DNA from: Microcebus murinus | Lineage: Eukaryota; Chordata; Mammalia; Primates; Cheirogaleidae | Assembly: GCF_040939455.1 (NCBI RefSeq) | Contig: NC_134106.1 | Coordinates: 73,105,001-73,169,000, forward strand | Direction of reading: 5' to 3' | Length of the DNA: 64,000 nt | Part shown: one piece after another, positions 1 through 11,209 of the stretch | How the letters are laid out: every line of letters starts with the position of its first letter | Position numbering within the stretch: position 1 is the stretch's first letter | Position numbers and translations under genes: made by a program | Notes under the pieces: generated by a model | What the model was told of the DNA's origin: nothing | Databases searched by the model: none | The model's input: only the letters and a program-made list of their open reading frames with translations

Positions 1-985
1 ACCAAGTACTGGTGAAGATATAGAACAACAGGAACCTCATACATTGCTGGTGGGAGGGTACCTTTGTGGACCCTCTTTGGAAATCAGTGAAATTATTCAC
101 TGAAGATGAATATGCTGGCAACAATGTACTTTATTGACCTTCTAAGGTGTATAGATGTCATATGTATAACTATAAGAAGCACAAAAGGAGGAAAGATGGA
201 ATAGAGCTCTAAGGGACTGACTTTTCCTTATTTTGCTGGAATAAAGACAGCATACATCTAAATTATATTGTGACATGTTAATATCAATATGGTAAAAGAA
301 AAAGGCAGCTTTCTTTCTTTCAAAGGGGGAGAGAGAGTCACAGATGGCTTTTTGACAGTAATGATCAAATAGTAAAGCACAAGTCTAAGTAGGCTGCCAC
401 AAATTTAATTTTATACTGATAAACTCATTTCTTAGAATCATGTAAATGAATTTTCAGATTCAAAAGACATCTGCACTAGAATGTTTATAACAGCACAATT
501 CACAATTGCAAACAATTGTGAATTGTGAATTGTTTGTGGAAACAACCCAAGTGCCCATCAATACATGAGGGGATTAATAAAATCTGGTATAGGTTGCCAT
601 GGAGTTCTACTCAGCCACAAAACAATTCTGCTCTAGCACCTCTTGTACTACCCTGGAATGGCTGAAACCCATTCTACTAAGTATTACAAGTATGGAGAAA
701 CAAGCACCATATGTACTCTCCATCAAATTGATATTAATTGACTTAGCTGACCAACACTTAAGTGCACATATACTAGTAATATTGATCGGGTTTTGAACAG
801 TGGGGGAGTTGAATAGTGGGGGGGGGATGTGAGTATATTCACACCTAATGGGTGCTGTGTGTACCATCAGGGGGAAGGCCACGCTTGAAGCTCTGACTCG
901 GGTGGGGCAAACACAATATATGTAACATAAACATTTGTACCCCTGTAACATGATTAAATAACAATACTAAATAAAATAAAATAAA
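1..985 (+). mobile_element. L1 3' end, strepsirrhine type, 5' truncated by window edge
   Basis: The sequence reads as the end of L1 ORF2 and its 3' UTR: 'GTGCCCATCAATACATGAG', 'TCTACTCAGCCACAAAA', 'ACTAAGTATTACAAG', then 'GAAGCTCTGACTCGGGTGG' and an A-rich AATAAA tail near 950-985. The same L1 tail sits in the other two A units (24.2-25.3 kb and 37.5-38.1 kb), so it predates the duplication. It contains the palindrome at 494-527. No intact ORF2 remains. Confidence 0.8.
494..527. repeat. Perfect 15+15 bp inverted repeat with 4-nt loop
   Basis: Left arm CACAATTCACAATTG (494-508), loop CAAA (509-512), right arm CAATTGTGAATTGTG (513-527). It lies in an L1 tail. The third copy of this L1 (near 24845) reads straight through without the extra arm, so the palindrome is a derived local inverted duplication. 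Confidence 0.9.
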
Positions 986-2976
986 AATGAAAAGTACCAA
1001 AAGGTGGCTTTATCAGCAGGTACCTCAAGGGAAATTTTCAGATATGTGATTTAGGCAGAAGGACATTTGTTACTGATAGAAAGCTCAACATTTCTTAGGT
1101 TTTTACAAGAAAACAAGTTTCTTGTCATTTTTTCTACCTCATGCTGGCTGAGGAATGCACATCGGGAAGCAGTGACAGTGGAAAGGGGAGGAAAGCTGTA
1201 TGCTGAGGGTGGCAGTGCCCCTGCCCACCTGAGTGACCTCATGGAGCAGAGCCCCTCACACCCCAAGGCCACCTCCCTACATCTGGACTGTTAAGCCAGA
1301 GACAGAGAAACCTCATCACATTTAGCCCATCGTATTTTCAAGGTTTCTTTGTAGCAGCCAATTCTGTTTTCCTCTGATTTATCTTGTATGCCCTGTCAGC
1401 TCTGGGAGACCATTTGTTTTTCACCACTTTGTATTGAGATTACATCCCTATAGATTATCAACATCATGAAGGGTTATTTTATACATCCAACCACTTGGAA
1501 TGGGTTTAGGCCTCATTCCCGGACTCACATCAAAGCAGAAACTCAAGGTCACTAGGTGCTGGCAATCACATAAGGGCTAAAGAAAATTACAGCATTACTT
1601 AAATCCTACTGTTCCTATGTACACTCTGTTTTTTCCTACTGCATTCCATCATACATTTTAAGTTCAATGATGCATTTGTTGAACCTTAAAATAACACATT
1701 GAGTGTCTTATATCTCATAATTTGAGGGCTCCAATCTGCTTGATTTATATCTGAATTTTGCCCTACAACTTTAATATCTAAATGAAACCACACTTTGGAA
1801 TTTTAATTGCACTTACCAACAAGTCCATTATCTTGGAATAGAGAACAGTCTCATTCTTACTTTACACACTGAGCCTTCAGCAAATCTTGTTGTTAGTTGT
1901 TTCAATCATTATTTTAGTCTATCACATCTTGTCATGACAAGTTACTGACATGATTCAATATTAGGTCTGACAAAATTCTAGAGCAATATTTTAAATGGAA
2001 TCTAACGAACGCATAAATTTTCTGGATACTTACAATAAAAACATAGAATTCAGATTTTTTAGGTCAGGATGATTTCAAGTGAAAGTAACATGTTTTTATG
2101 CTGTTTGAAACTTCTTGTTATAAGAACATAGTACCTAATTTGTCATATTTAGAATAGCATGTAGTTTAAATACTTTTAATTTTCTTAGAATTTTTAATAG
2201 AAAGAAAAATCTCATATAAGTCTGTATTTTCCCTATGGTCTATGAAGTAAACTTTAGACTCTGCATGTTTGAATTTACACTGTTTATTTTGAAAGCTCGC
2301 TTTTGGAATTGCAAGAATCCCTTTTTATGCTGCCTAAGGTAATTGAGGCAAATCAAAGTCTTTTGGCACTATGATCTTATATCTATCTACTAATAATTTA
2401 CAAAGGCTATTTGAATAGTCTAAAATCAAACCTGTTCACTAATTATTCTTAGCCACACTTCCCCTGAGGACAGCTTGTGAAGATGCTTTCTCAAACATGA
2501 TAGTGGAAAGGAAGTTTCCTGTGCATGGTGGAGGACTAGGCAGGGAAAAAATGAGAAAATACCAATTTCCCAATGTTATCAAGAATTATCTTTGAAAAAA
2601 AACCTCTACTGGTAATTTCCACTATGTATTCAACCTGTGTGGCCACTAATCTGCATCCATTGTCTGGTTGTCAAAAATAGGCAAGACAGGCTGAGGATGA
2701 GCGTTCATTTGCTCTCTCTTTCATCATAGCTGGTTGCTCACAGGGCACTTGGACCATCCGAATTCTCCTGCTGCTCAGGCCATGCCTAGGCTGTGCAGCT
2801 GATGGGCCTTAACATGAGGGACCTGAGGAGCAGCTGAGGCTCTCAGGGGCCAGAGTCCTCAGCAGCAAACTCTCCCTGTTTCTCCACCAGCCTCCTCTTC
2901 TGCAGACTCAGAGGACCTGCTGAGATGCTCCCCAGAGAAGCAGCCCTTGTGGGCAGCTGGGCCTCAACAGCAGGGA

Positions 2977-3004
2977 GGTTTGTGTTCGGGGCTGCACCAC
3001 TGTG
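2977..3004 (-). promoter_or_regulatory. 12-RSS of Vk2 gene at 3005
   Basis: On the minus strand the V exon is followed by heptamer CACAGTG (2998-3004), a 12-bp spacer (2986-2997) and nonamer ACACAAACC (2977-2985). This is the expected Vk recombination signal for RAG1/RAG2 joining to a 23-RSS of Jk. Confidence 0.95.
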
Positions 3005-3751
3005 GGAGGAAATTGTATACCTTGCATGCAGTAATAAACCCCTACATCCGCAGCCTCCACTCTGCTGATTTTCAACGTAAAATCTGTCCCTGCCCCACTG
3101 CCACTGAACCTGTCTGGGACCCCAGAGAACCGGTTGGAAACCCTATAAATCAGGGGCTGTGGAGACTGGCCTGGCTTCTGCAGGTACCATTGCAAATACG
3201 TGTTTCCATTGCTATGCAGGAGGCTCTGGCTAGACCTGCAGGAGATGGAGGCCGGCTCTCCAGGGGTGACTGGCAGGGACAGTGGAGTCTGGGTCATCAC
3301 AATATCTCCACTGGATCCTGAAATAATTAGAGATAAGTAGTAAAATGTTATATATATCATTATGAGCAATTTTCAGGATTTTTCTCATGTTTTTTATTTA
3401 AAGTTATTCTTTTTTATAAATTGTGATTCATATGATACAATTAATTTTTCTAAAATGAGCCCATTACTTACTAGGCAAAAGGAACTTTGTTTTATGAGAT
3501 CTTAATCTTGGCCCTCATCATTGTTGTTTTTAGAGGGTTCCTCATTACTCAAAGGTCAAAATATAAATTTCCTTCCCAGGAACAAAGACCATATGTCTCT
3601 AACACATGGTTACAATAAATATGGGAAGCTGTGCCCCCTCCCCTCCACCGCCCAGAGCTCACCCACTCCCAGTCCTCCTTCCTCATCTCTTTCTGTCCTT
3701 ACCAGGGACCCAGAGCACCAGCAGCCACATCAACTGAGCAGGGAGCCTCAT
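3005..3751 (-). CDS. IGKV2: Germline Ig kappa V segment, Vk2-like, apparently functional
   Basis: Encodes the variable domain of a kappa light chain after V-J joining; the product is a secreted or B-cell-surface antibody chain. Leader exon 3703-3751 starts [16 protein letters not shown], a hydrophobic signal peptide. The donor GTAAGG follows, then a 385-bp intron, then an acceptor (TTATTTCAG), then V exon 3005-3317 (313 bp). The mature domain begins [21 protein letters not shown]1 is [19 protein letters not shown]2 RVSNRFS and the germline CDR3 MQGIQFPP. The Cys of ISC, the Trp of QWYLQKPG and the Cys of VYYC are present. An alanine replaces the usual Gly in SGSG(A)GTD, and VEAAD replaces VEAED; both look tolerable. 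The exon ends exactly at a consensus heptamer. It is closest by eye to human IGKV2-24/28/29 type genes. Its unit A sister is the gene at 40111. Confidence 0.95.
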
Positions 3752-3848
3752 TTTGAGAAGTTGGACTGAGGAGTCTTGGTCAGTCCAGGACAGCTTAGGG
3801 CTGAGCTTTATCTAGACTCACAAGGGAAGGTCCTCCCTAGGGGACAGT

Positions 3849-3856
3849 ATGCAAAT
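3849..3856 (-). promoter_or_regulatory. Octamer ATTTGCAT, Vk promoter
   Basis: ATTTGCAT on the minus strand, 97 bp upstream of the leader ATG. This is the POU (Oct-1/Oct-2) site that drives Ig V promoters; the spacing matches the other Vk2 genes here (97-99 bp). Confidence 0.9.
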
Positions 3857-6739
3857 GCCCTGGTGTGTGCAGTGGAGTGGAAGAGCCACGTGGGCTGGGA
3901 ACCCCTCTGGTGAGCAAACTGATAAAAAAAAATGTCTCTTGCAGGAGGACAAGTACGACTGAAGTGAAATTTGCCTTTCATAGAGGGAAACAGGATCCAG
4001 CTATGAGTGTTTGAATGTTGGCCCAGGATACATTGCACAGTATGTGCCACATTGAGAAAGCACAAGGACCCTGATAATGTGTAATAGACATGTGTGTCTA
4101 GGATTAACCTCTGAGAGGTCCATCCTGCTTGGACCCCTCACATCTAATCTAGAACAGGAAAGAGCCCCATCCATACAAGTTTTAATGCGCAGAGGACCTC
4201 CAAATAATAGGGCAGTCTTGAGTTAGTTCAAGAGTTGTCTGTTATCTGCTGGCACCTGGGTAACTATTCAAGGTTGCTAAATGTAGGTCTTAGAAAATGT
4301 TTTCTCCAGGGACCTAGTGATTTAACTCCATGAAAGCGCCTTGTGAAGGTCCTTGGCATGGAGAACGTTATGTGTCTCTGATATTGGATAGCTAACAAGC
4401 TATCTTAAGTAATAGAAAAGAGGGAGAGAATTGCATTCCGCAGACAGAGAATAGAAGATTCCTGGTGATCAGTAGCTCATGGATGTCTCACCATAATTAC
4501 CTCAGATATAGCAGATTAGCCAGAGGGATTTCTTAAGGGAAGAGTTTCCTAGATTAACGGCACAGAATTAAAAATAAATACCTACATCATTTTCCTGAGT
4601 GTCGTTTATAAAACGCTTTCCACACAGTCTTTCTTGTTGTGTGGGGTCAGGTCCTGTGAGGGGTTGTTGTCAACTCCGAGTGAGGACCTGAGTCTCTGTC
4701 TTGTACTGTTTGTGGTGCAGCCACAGCCATGGGCTCACAGTTCAAAAGGAAAATTTTGTACGTGAGGAAAGCAAGAAGTCAATCAACAGTTTTAAATCTC
4801 AGGTCACCTGGACCAATGGGTGGCTTTCCTTTGAGGATAGTCACAGCTCAGGGATGTCAATCTATCACACAATGATCATTAAACAGGGAAATAACCTGGC
4901 TGCTCTTCCCTTGTCAGTAATGCACTTAGAATTGAATTGAATAGTTCATGACAAATGGTGCCTACACCAACTCACTTCACAAGGAGAGTCATTGTCCTGG
5001 ACAATAAAAACAAAACAGAACAAAAAAAATCCTAAAGCAATTAAAAAATAGTTGGTACTGCCATGTTTTCTTGGGTAATTTAACCAAAGTCACACTTAAT
5101 TGATAAAGAGCACAAGCAAGCAAACAAATGCAGTTCTAGGTATGATTCCACAAGAAATCTTGGTCTAAATATCTTCTGGGAAATCAACCAAAATAAACCT
5201 TTTAATAAGTTTGAAAGAGTTAACTGAGTAAAATTCATATTGACCTTTAAATGTTGAAGTCCATGGCAATAATATGGGTTGGTAATTACAAATTATGGAA
5301 AGGGGGTAGGATTAGAATAAAGTCTCATATTTCACTATTTAAAATTTGTATGCTTTTATTTCATTAAATGTTGTCAGTTTTTTGTAATTACTTTTTTTCA
5401 AAAGAATGCTGACCAATTTAATTCTGGTTCTTAGTATGGAATAGGTCAGACTCCTAATTAACCATAATTGATGAGAGTCATAAAGATCAGATGGTGAAAA
5501 GAAAAAGAGAAAAAGAAACACAAAAATAACCAAATATGCTAATTAAAAAAGAGAACACTCTGGTATGTATTATCATTGGATTGGTTTTAAAGAATTATTC
5601 TGAAAGGGTGGCAAAGAGTCAGTTCTACCTACTGTCCAATATAAAAACTGGAAGTATGAGAAAATAAGAAACAGCAAGCAATCTCTCCTGTTTCTTTTAC
5701 TAGAAATCAATTAGTGAAAACATTATCTTTTCAAAGTATTCATTAAGATGCTTGAATTTCACAGAATATTGCTGTCTGGGGTGAAAATTAATAAAACTTT
5801 AAAAAGTCTGCCATCATGATTGGTTGTTTTATCTTATAATATGTTGCTTTTATATCTTTAGAAAGTGTAAAATCTTATAAAAATTCTTCTTTGTTCATAA
5901 AAGGCTTTAAAACTATCCTATGCTATTTATAGACTCAGAGAATAATATTCCTAATTTTAAACAGGAATCTCTCTCTCCTAAATGTGAGTACATTCTGCCC
6001 AGGCTTCAACAACAGCAGACAAAGCTGGTCATTGCATATTGTTCACTAATAATAAGAGTAAGGGCATAAAATAATCTTCATTTGCGTCCACTTAAGGAGC
6101 AAGCCTCTATGTTTCTCTAGTCTGGACCAAGGTCACTTGACTTTTATGGGTACATTATGGAGCCAAGGAGTTATAAAGTAGTTGTCATAGTTGTGTCTCC
6201 TTTACCTATTGCTGTGAGTTTCGATCCATAAAATTAGAAGCAAGTATATTATTCGTAGGAATTGGGAAGAAAGTCTTGGAAGTGGAATTGTTTGTGCCCA
6301 TTATGCTGGTGTCATGTTTTTGGCTTGCAGAGTCAGATCCTGAATGTGAGGAGTTTGCGGTATCAGGGGGATGGTCAGGGGTAAAGAAAGGACCACAGGG
6401 TGGCAGTAGCACACACAAGTGTGACTGTGTGAAGTGTGACAGGTCTGCAGGGAGAAGTCCCTGTCAGCAGGAGACAGTCCAGAGGCTGAGTTGCCAGGGC
6501 TGCTTCTCAGAAGGGCGGAGGGACCCTGGGTCTGGAGAGGTCACACAGCAGCACAGTGGGGAGTCTCTGGGTCAGGGGGCTCCAAGCGCAGCAGCTGTTT
6601 GGGGTTTTCATAACCTGGGGCTTGTCTACTGCCAAGAATTTTGGGGGAGATTTTTTGGAATATGCAAAACAAGCGTCCTCTAACTGAGTAAAAATCTGCT
6701 TCTTTGTGTGTTCTTTGAAGTGACTAAATTGTAAAAGTT

Positions 6740-7285
6740 GAGTTTTCAAAAGGCCACTTAAAAATAAGCTTGCATTTAGATATGAATGACATAGAGGCCA
6801 GTATACAAACGCCATCTTTGATGAATTCGTGTAGCCACTATCAGCATTATTCATTTGCTTTTGGTCCCCATAGATTTACTTATTTTTTTATATCTTATAA
6901 TAACGGGGTAAAACAATATGTGGTCGTTAAGACTGGCTTCTTTTGCTTAGCACAATGTCTGTCAGGTTTAATCGTGCTGTAGCACGGATCAGAACATCAT
7001 CCCATCTCCTAGTTGAATGATATTCCAGTATGTATAAACCACATTTAGTCTACCCAATCAGGACTTGATGGACATTTGGGTATGATCCACATTTTGGCTT
7101 TTATGAATAGTGATGCCGTGAACATTTAGGTACGAGTTCTTGTTTCTAATATCTTAGGTACACATATAGAAGTGGATTTGCTGGGTCATAGGATAAATGT
7201 ATGTTTAACAGTTTGAGGAACTGCCACCCATTTTCTAAGCAGCTGCACCATTATACATGACCACCAAAAATGTATGAGGGTTCCT
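6740..7285 (-). mobile_element. Old L1 (L1M-type) fragment, antisense
   Basis: Reads as L1 3' region in reverse: 'GATGGACATTTGGGTATG', 'TGCTGGGTCATAGGATAAA', 'GAGGAACTGCCACCCA', 'CTGCACCATTATACATG'. It continues after 8540, so a later repeat cluster (7290-8535) has been inserted into it. It is too diverged to encode anything. Confidence 0.75.
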
Positions 7286-7314
7286 ATAAATTCAGAGTTC
7301 TCCAAAGAAACACA

Positions 7315-7345
<31 letters not shown>

Positions 7346-7380
7346 TGCACACACATTAAATGAAGAGAGAGAGAGAGAGA
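7315..7380. repeat. (CA)n and (GA)n microsatellites
   Basis: About 14 CA units at 7315-7343, then a GA run at 7364-7380, inside an old interspersed repeat. Confidence 0.9.
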
Positions 7381-7821
7381 TTGTTACGAAGAATTAACTC
7401 ACACAAGTACAGAGGCTAAGAAGGCACATCATCTGCTCTCTGCAGGCTGGAGGCCCAGGAAAGCCAGTTGTCACCGGCCAGTCCAAGCTCAAAGGCCTAA
7501 GAACCAAAGGGACCAAAGTTGTGTGTCCCAGTCCCAGTCAGAAGGCCTGAAAACTGGAGGCCAGTGGTGTAAGTCTCAGTTCATGTCTGAATGCCCAAGA
7601 ACCAGGAGCATTCATTTCTGAGAATAGGAGAATATGGAGGTCACAATTGAAGAAAAGACAGTGAGTTGGCATTGCTTCCACCTGTTTGTTCTATTTGGGC
7701 CTTCAAGGAATTGAATATTTTCTGCCCACATGAGTGAAGGCAATCTTCTTTACTCAGTCAACTGACTCAAATGCTAATCCCTTCTGCATATATTCTCACC
7801 AACACACACAGAAATAACATG

Positions 7822-7975
7822 GTAATAGCCAGGGCATTGTCAGCAGGCCTGTAGTCCAGCTACTCCAGAGGCTTAGACAAGAGGATTGCTTGAGCTCAGA
7901 AGGTTGAGGTTCCAGTGAGCTATGATGATGGCCCTGCATTCCTACCCAGACAACACAGTGAAACTCTGTCTGAAA
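7822..7975 (+). mobile_element. Alu right-arm-like fragment
   Basis: Contains 'GCCTGTAGTCCAGCTACTC', 'GATTGCTTGAGCTCAGAAGG' and 'AGTGAGCTATGATGATGGC', the right half of an Alu. It ends in 'GAAACTCTGTCTGAAAAG', which runs into a GAAA array. Left arm absent. Confidence 0.75.
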
Positions 7976-7983
7976 AGAAAGAG

Positions 7984-8034
<51 letters not shown>

Positions 8035-8041
8035 GAAAGAA
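7976..8041 (+). repeat. (GAAA)n microsatellite from an Alu tail
   Basis: About 15 near-perfect GAAA units directly after the Alu fragment, most likely grown from its A-rich tail. Open frames across it (poly KERKKERK and its complement) are artefacts. Confidence 0.92.
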
Positions 8042-8115
8042 ATCTGGGCATCCCTTAGCCAAGTCATATTGAAGCACAAAATAAGTCACCACATTCCAGC
8101 AGAAGGAATGGCCTG

Positions 8116-8139
8116 AAAAAAAAAAAAAAAAAAAAAAAA
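8116..8139 (+). repeat. Poly(A) tract, 24 bp
   Basis: An uninterrupted run of 24 A, likely the tail of a retroposed sequence. What it belonged to is unclear. The next 400 bp (8140-8535) hold nothing I recognise. Confidence 0.85.
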
Positions 8140-8539
8140 GGTAAAAATGTTTTTGTCTCTTTAAAACTTCTCATACTCTTTTTTGGGAATTAAAACCTTC
8201 ATCCCTGCCCCAGGCCAGTGGTCAGGAGGGGCAAGGGAGTGTCATTTATTTTTTGTGCCACAGGAGATGATGTGAGCCAGAGGTCACAGGATTATCTTTG
8301 CAAGGAATGGCACCAATCAGAACCATTAACTGTAGCTGAACAACTGTACCCTGAAGCTGAGGACCCTTCCTTTAAAAGCTCCATATTTCCGCTTATGATT
8401 AGGACAATGGTATTTTAAGACAGGAGTCTCCCTCCATTCTGCTCATTTGCTGGCAAATTAGTAGTAAATCTCTTTTTCCTTTCCTCAACCACTTGTCTTC
8501 CTCCTTCTGATGTGGACTCAGGGACAAGTGCTGAGCCCC

Positions 8540-9600
8540 TTCTGATAACAACAGTTCCATTCTCTCTACATCCTCACCAACACTTGTTATTTTCAATTTT
8601 TATTATTTTTGCCATCTTAGTATGCATGAAGAGGTCTCTAATTGTGGTTTTGATGTTTATTTCCTTAGTGATAAAGACATAGGGCATTTTTTCATGTGTT
8701 TATGTGCCATTTGAAAAATGTCCATATAGATCTTTTTTCCCAAAGTTTAATTGATGGTTTTGGTTTTGTTTTTTTTTTTGTATTTTGATCACTGGACTAA
8801 AAGAGTTTTTTTAATATATATTCTGGCTACTAGTCTTTTATCATATATATCATTTGCAAATAGTGTTCTCTTAATTTATGAGTTGCCTTTTCAGTTTCTG
8901 GAAAGATCCATTAGAGCACAAAAGTTATTAAGTTGGGTAAAGTCCAGTTAATCTATTTTTTTCTTTCACTGCTTGTTTTTTCTTGTCATATCTAAACTAT
9001 TCCCTCATCCAAAGTCACAGAAATTTACTCCTATGTTGCCCTATAAAAATTATATTATAATAACCTTTTACATTTAGGTCTTTGTAATATTTTATGTTAA
9101 CTTTTACATGTGGTATTAGGCAGGGGTCCAAATATATTTTTTTGCGTGCAGATTTTCAGTTATCCCAGATCCGTCTCTTTAAGGCTATTCTTTCTCCCTT
9201 AACTTTTCTTGCCATCATTGCCAAAAATCAATTGACCATAAATGCAAAATTTAGTTTGAAGCATCTCTACTGTATTCCATTATCAATGTGTCTACCATTA
9301 TAGCAGAGAAGCACAATCTTGATTACTGAAGATTTGTAGTTGAGACTGAAAATCTTTTTGAAGATTGGTTTGGCTGTTCTGTGTCTATTTTCACATTAAT
9401 TATAGGATCAGACTGACAAATTATGCAAAAAAGGTAGCTAAAATTTTGATAAGGATTGCTTTGCATATGAATTTCAAATTGAGAAGTATTAGTATTTTGA
9501 TGACATTCTTTCAATCCATGAATAAAAATTTCTTTCCATTGATTCAAGTCTTCTTTATTTTTTTGATTTATTTTGTGGTGCTCAGTAATGACAGAGCAAG
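8540..9600 (-). mobile_element. Old L1 (L1M-type) ORF2/3' region, antisense, continuation
   Basis: Reads as reversed L1: 'CATCCTCACCAACACTTG', 'TTCTGGCTACTAGTCTTTTA', 'TTTACTCCTATGTTGCC', 'AATCAATTGACCATAAATG', 'CTTGATTACTGAAGATTTG', 'TTTCAATCCATGAATAAAA'. The order of these matches is the normal L1 order and continues from 6740-7285, so it is one element split by an insertion. Many stops; not coding. Confidence 0.8.
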
Positions 9601-9737
9601 TCAATATTATTATCCATTATTGTATGAATAAGAACATTGAGGCATAAAAGTTAAAATCTGCCAAAGTCACACATCTTGTAAATAAAAGAGCCAAGAGTAA
9701 ATCCTGCCTTTTAAATCAATGTTCTTACCCATTGCTC
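9600..9737 (+). mobile_element. MIR SINE fragment
   Basis: Matches the MIR core by eye: 'TATTATCCATTATTG', 'AACATTGAGGCATAAAAG', 'CCAAAGTCACACATCTTGTAA', 'AGAGCCAAGAGTAAATCC', 'TTCTTACCCATTGCTCA'. It is an ancient mammalian SINE and is degraded here. Confidence 0.65.
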
Positions 9738-9739
9738 AG

Positions 9740-10915
9740 AACTACACATGGCCTCTCCTCCCACAAACTCCCTTGACAACTTGGAAAGGAGGTAAACATT
9801 TTCCTTTTATTTTCCATAGAAAAAAATCTAATAAGAATCTGATTTTAAAGTCCAGACTGAGAATTTAGAGTAGTTAGTTAATCACCAGTCATAACATGGT
9901 GAAATATCTGATATGCTGTTCAAACTGGTCAAAGTTAAGCAAAAAGGTCCATACAATGAATTGAGTGTTTTCACAGAAAACCTTGAATAGTCCAACACAA
10001 GGACAAGTGCCCATAATCTGTGGCGGAATGGGGAAAATATGCAATGGCAGAAGTGAGATAGGATCATATTTTCCAGGAAATAGATACAGGGATTTCTGAA
10101 TAAGATATCTGGCAGGACTTACTGCCTCTGGTGTTCCTGAGCTCCAGAGACTGCCTTATTCTTGAAACTAAAACCTTTTTTTATAAAAGTAATCATCCCT
10201 AGTAATTTTTCCAGCAAAGAGCAGGACTCTGAATTGTGATATAAAAAGAAACATAAACCAGACAGTGTGGATATTAGGTACAGAGATGAACATATGATCT
10301 GGGTCATGGGACAGCCTGACTTTCCACAAATTGCTCACCTCAATGGAACCCTGGGCTCTTCTGTAAGTAAAAGAGAGGAATAGCTGAGCAAACCGAGTTG
10401 CGTTGAGACACAAAGCAAGAAGGAACTGAGAATGCTCAAATTCTAGGCTCAGTTTTAGAAAAATTTTATCAGGAGCCTGTGCATTCACAGATGAGGCCAT
10501 CACTCATCAGGTCAAAATGGGAAGTGCACAGAGTATCTGAGCAACAAAGTTTTCTTATGTATTCACTATTAACTCTCTGCATGAAATTGGAGCATTTATG
10601 ATCTTCCTGGGTACCACTTTCCTCCTAGTAAAAGGTAGAGATAACAGCACAGTGTTTACCTGCTCTCTTCAGTCTCTGTTATTTTATGAGGCGAACCAAG
10701 AGCAAGTCTAGGAGACCAAGCATCTTTCACAGAACCTGTGTAAATCTTGATTGCATCTCCCACAGCCTTTTCTTGCGGTGGCCGAGGGAACAGAGAAAAT
10801 GGCAAAAGATCTGACTTTTTTGCCTCTGGAGGAAGCAGTTGTTCCCCAGGAAAGACAGAGGCTAAAGAAGCTGTTCACAGTGGAAGCTGGTGACATTTAG
10901 GCTGGGAACTGAATC
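9740..10915. other. Unassigned single-copy stretch downstream of the Vk3 relic
   Basis: No V segment, RNA gene or clear repeat seen. Short frames exist (for example a 111-codon minus frame at 10168-10503 and a 33-codon plus frame from 10798), but none has a recognisable domain, a splice context or a duplicate elsewhere in the window. Confidence 0.5.
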
Positions 10916-10917
10916 AC

Positions 10918-11205
10918 TCTGGTAGGCACTGGAACCTGATGACAGTGACAAAACTAGGTCATCAAACTCCAGGCTGTTGATGGTGAGAACAAATTCTGTC
11001 CCAGACACACTGCCACGAAATGGTTGGGGATGCCAGGAGCCCTGGTGGATGCCCCATAGATGAGGAATCTGGGAGCCTGGTTTTCCACTGGTCCAAGGCT
11101 AAGTAGTGACCAACACTCTGGCCCTACTGGTGAGGGTGGCTCTTTCCCTGGAGACAAAGACAGGAAGGCTGTAAGACTATATCATCATGATTCTTCCAGT
11201 GGTAT
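10918..11205 (-). pseudogene. IGKV3: Vk3-like pseudogene relic
   Basis: A Vk3-type V exon in reverse orientation. The acceptor CAG (11206-11208) is followed by ATACCACTGGAA, the usual Vk3 'DTTG-E' exon start. LSPG and the FR2-FR3 stretch QAPRFLIYGASTRAPGIP are clearly Vk3. It is dead. A base is missing in the GERA codons after LSPG. The first Cys codon (expected TGC before RAS) reads AGT. A second base is missing after GIPNHF, which shifts FR3. The CDR3 end is eroded and no good heptamer/nonamer follows. I could not find a leader exon or octamer upstream. It is the only Vk3-type sequence in the window. Confidence 0.82.
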
Positions 11206-11209
11206 CTGT

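Larger units (their letters stand above)
1..6530. repeat. Segmental duplicon A, copy A0
   Basis: This block (L1 tail, 3' flank, Vk2 gene, 5' flank) recurs closely at about 37.5-44.0 kb and partly at 24.2-27.7 kb. Outside the L1 and the Vk2 gene I recognise no gene in 985-2976 or 3857-6530. The 5' flank ends in a stretch at about 6390-6510 ('TGACAGGTCTGCAGGGAGAA') that matches 43.85-43.96 kb, after which the copies diverge. Boundaries are approximate. Confidence 0.8.
7290..8095 (+). mobile_element. Old interspersed repeat with simple repeats and a half-Alu inside it
   Basis: Begins 'CAGAGTTCTCCAAAGAAAC' followed by (CA)n and (GA)n and ends near 'GAAGCACAAAATAAGTCACC'. I recognise the general form (an old repeat starting CAGAGAAGCAGAACC and rich in GAGAGA) but cannot name it with certainty. 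The Alu-like fragment and GAAA array at 7822-8041 interrupt it just before its end. The whole is nested in the L1 that flanks it. Confidence 0.45.

Noticed and set aside
3105..3240. Plus-strand frames over the V genes (for example 124 codons at 2947-3321)
   Set aside because: Shadows of the minus-strand V exons, which have leader, splice sites, RSS and promoter.
6530..6610. 'CACAGCAGCACAGTGGGG' looked like a heptamer region
   Set aside because: No nonamer at 12 or 23 bp and no V-like exon beside it; CACAGTG is common by chance.
7309..7380. CRISPR-like or tandem-array structure in the CA/GA repeats
   Set aside because: Simple microsatellites in a vertebrate genome; no repeat-spacer pattern.
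7922..8116. KERKKERK-type coding frame
   Set aside because: Translation of a GAAA microsatellite.
10700..10900. Possible processed pseudogene (short plus frame MAKDLTFLPLEEAVVPQE)
   Set aside because: Only 33 codons, no family recognised, no poly(A) tail or target duplication seen.
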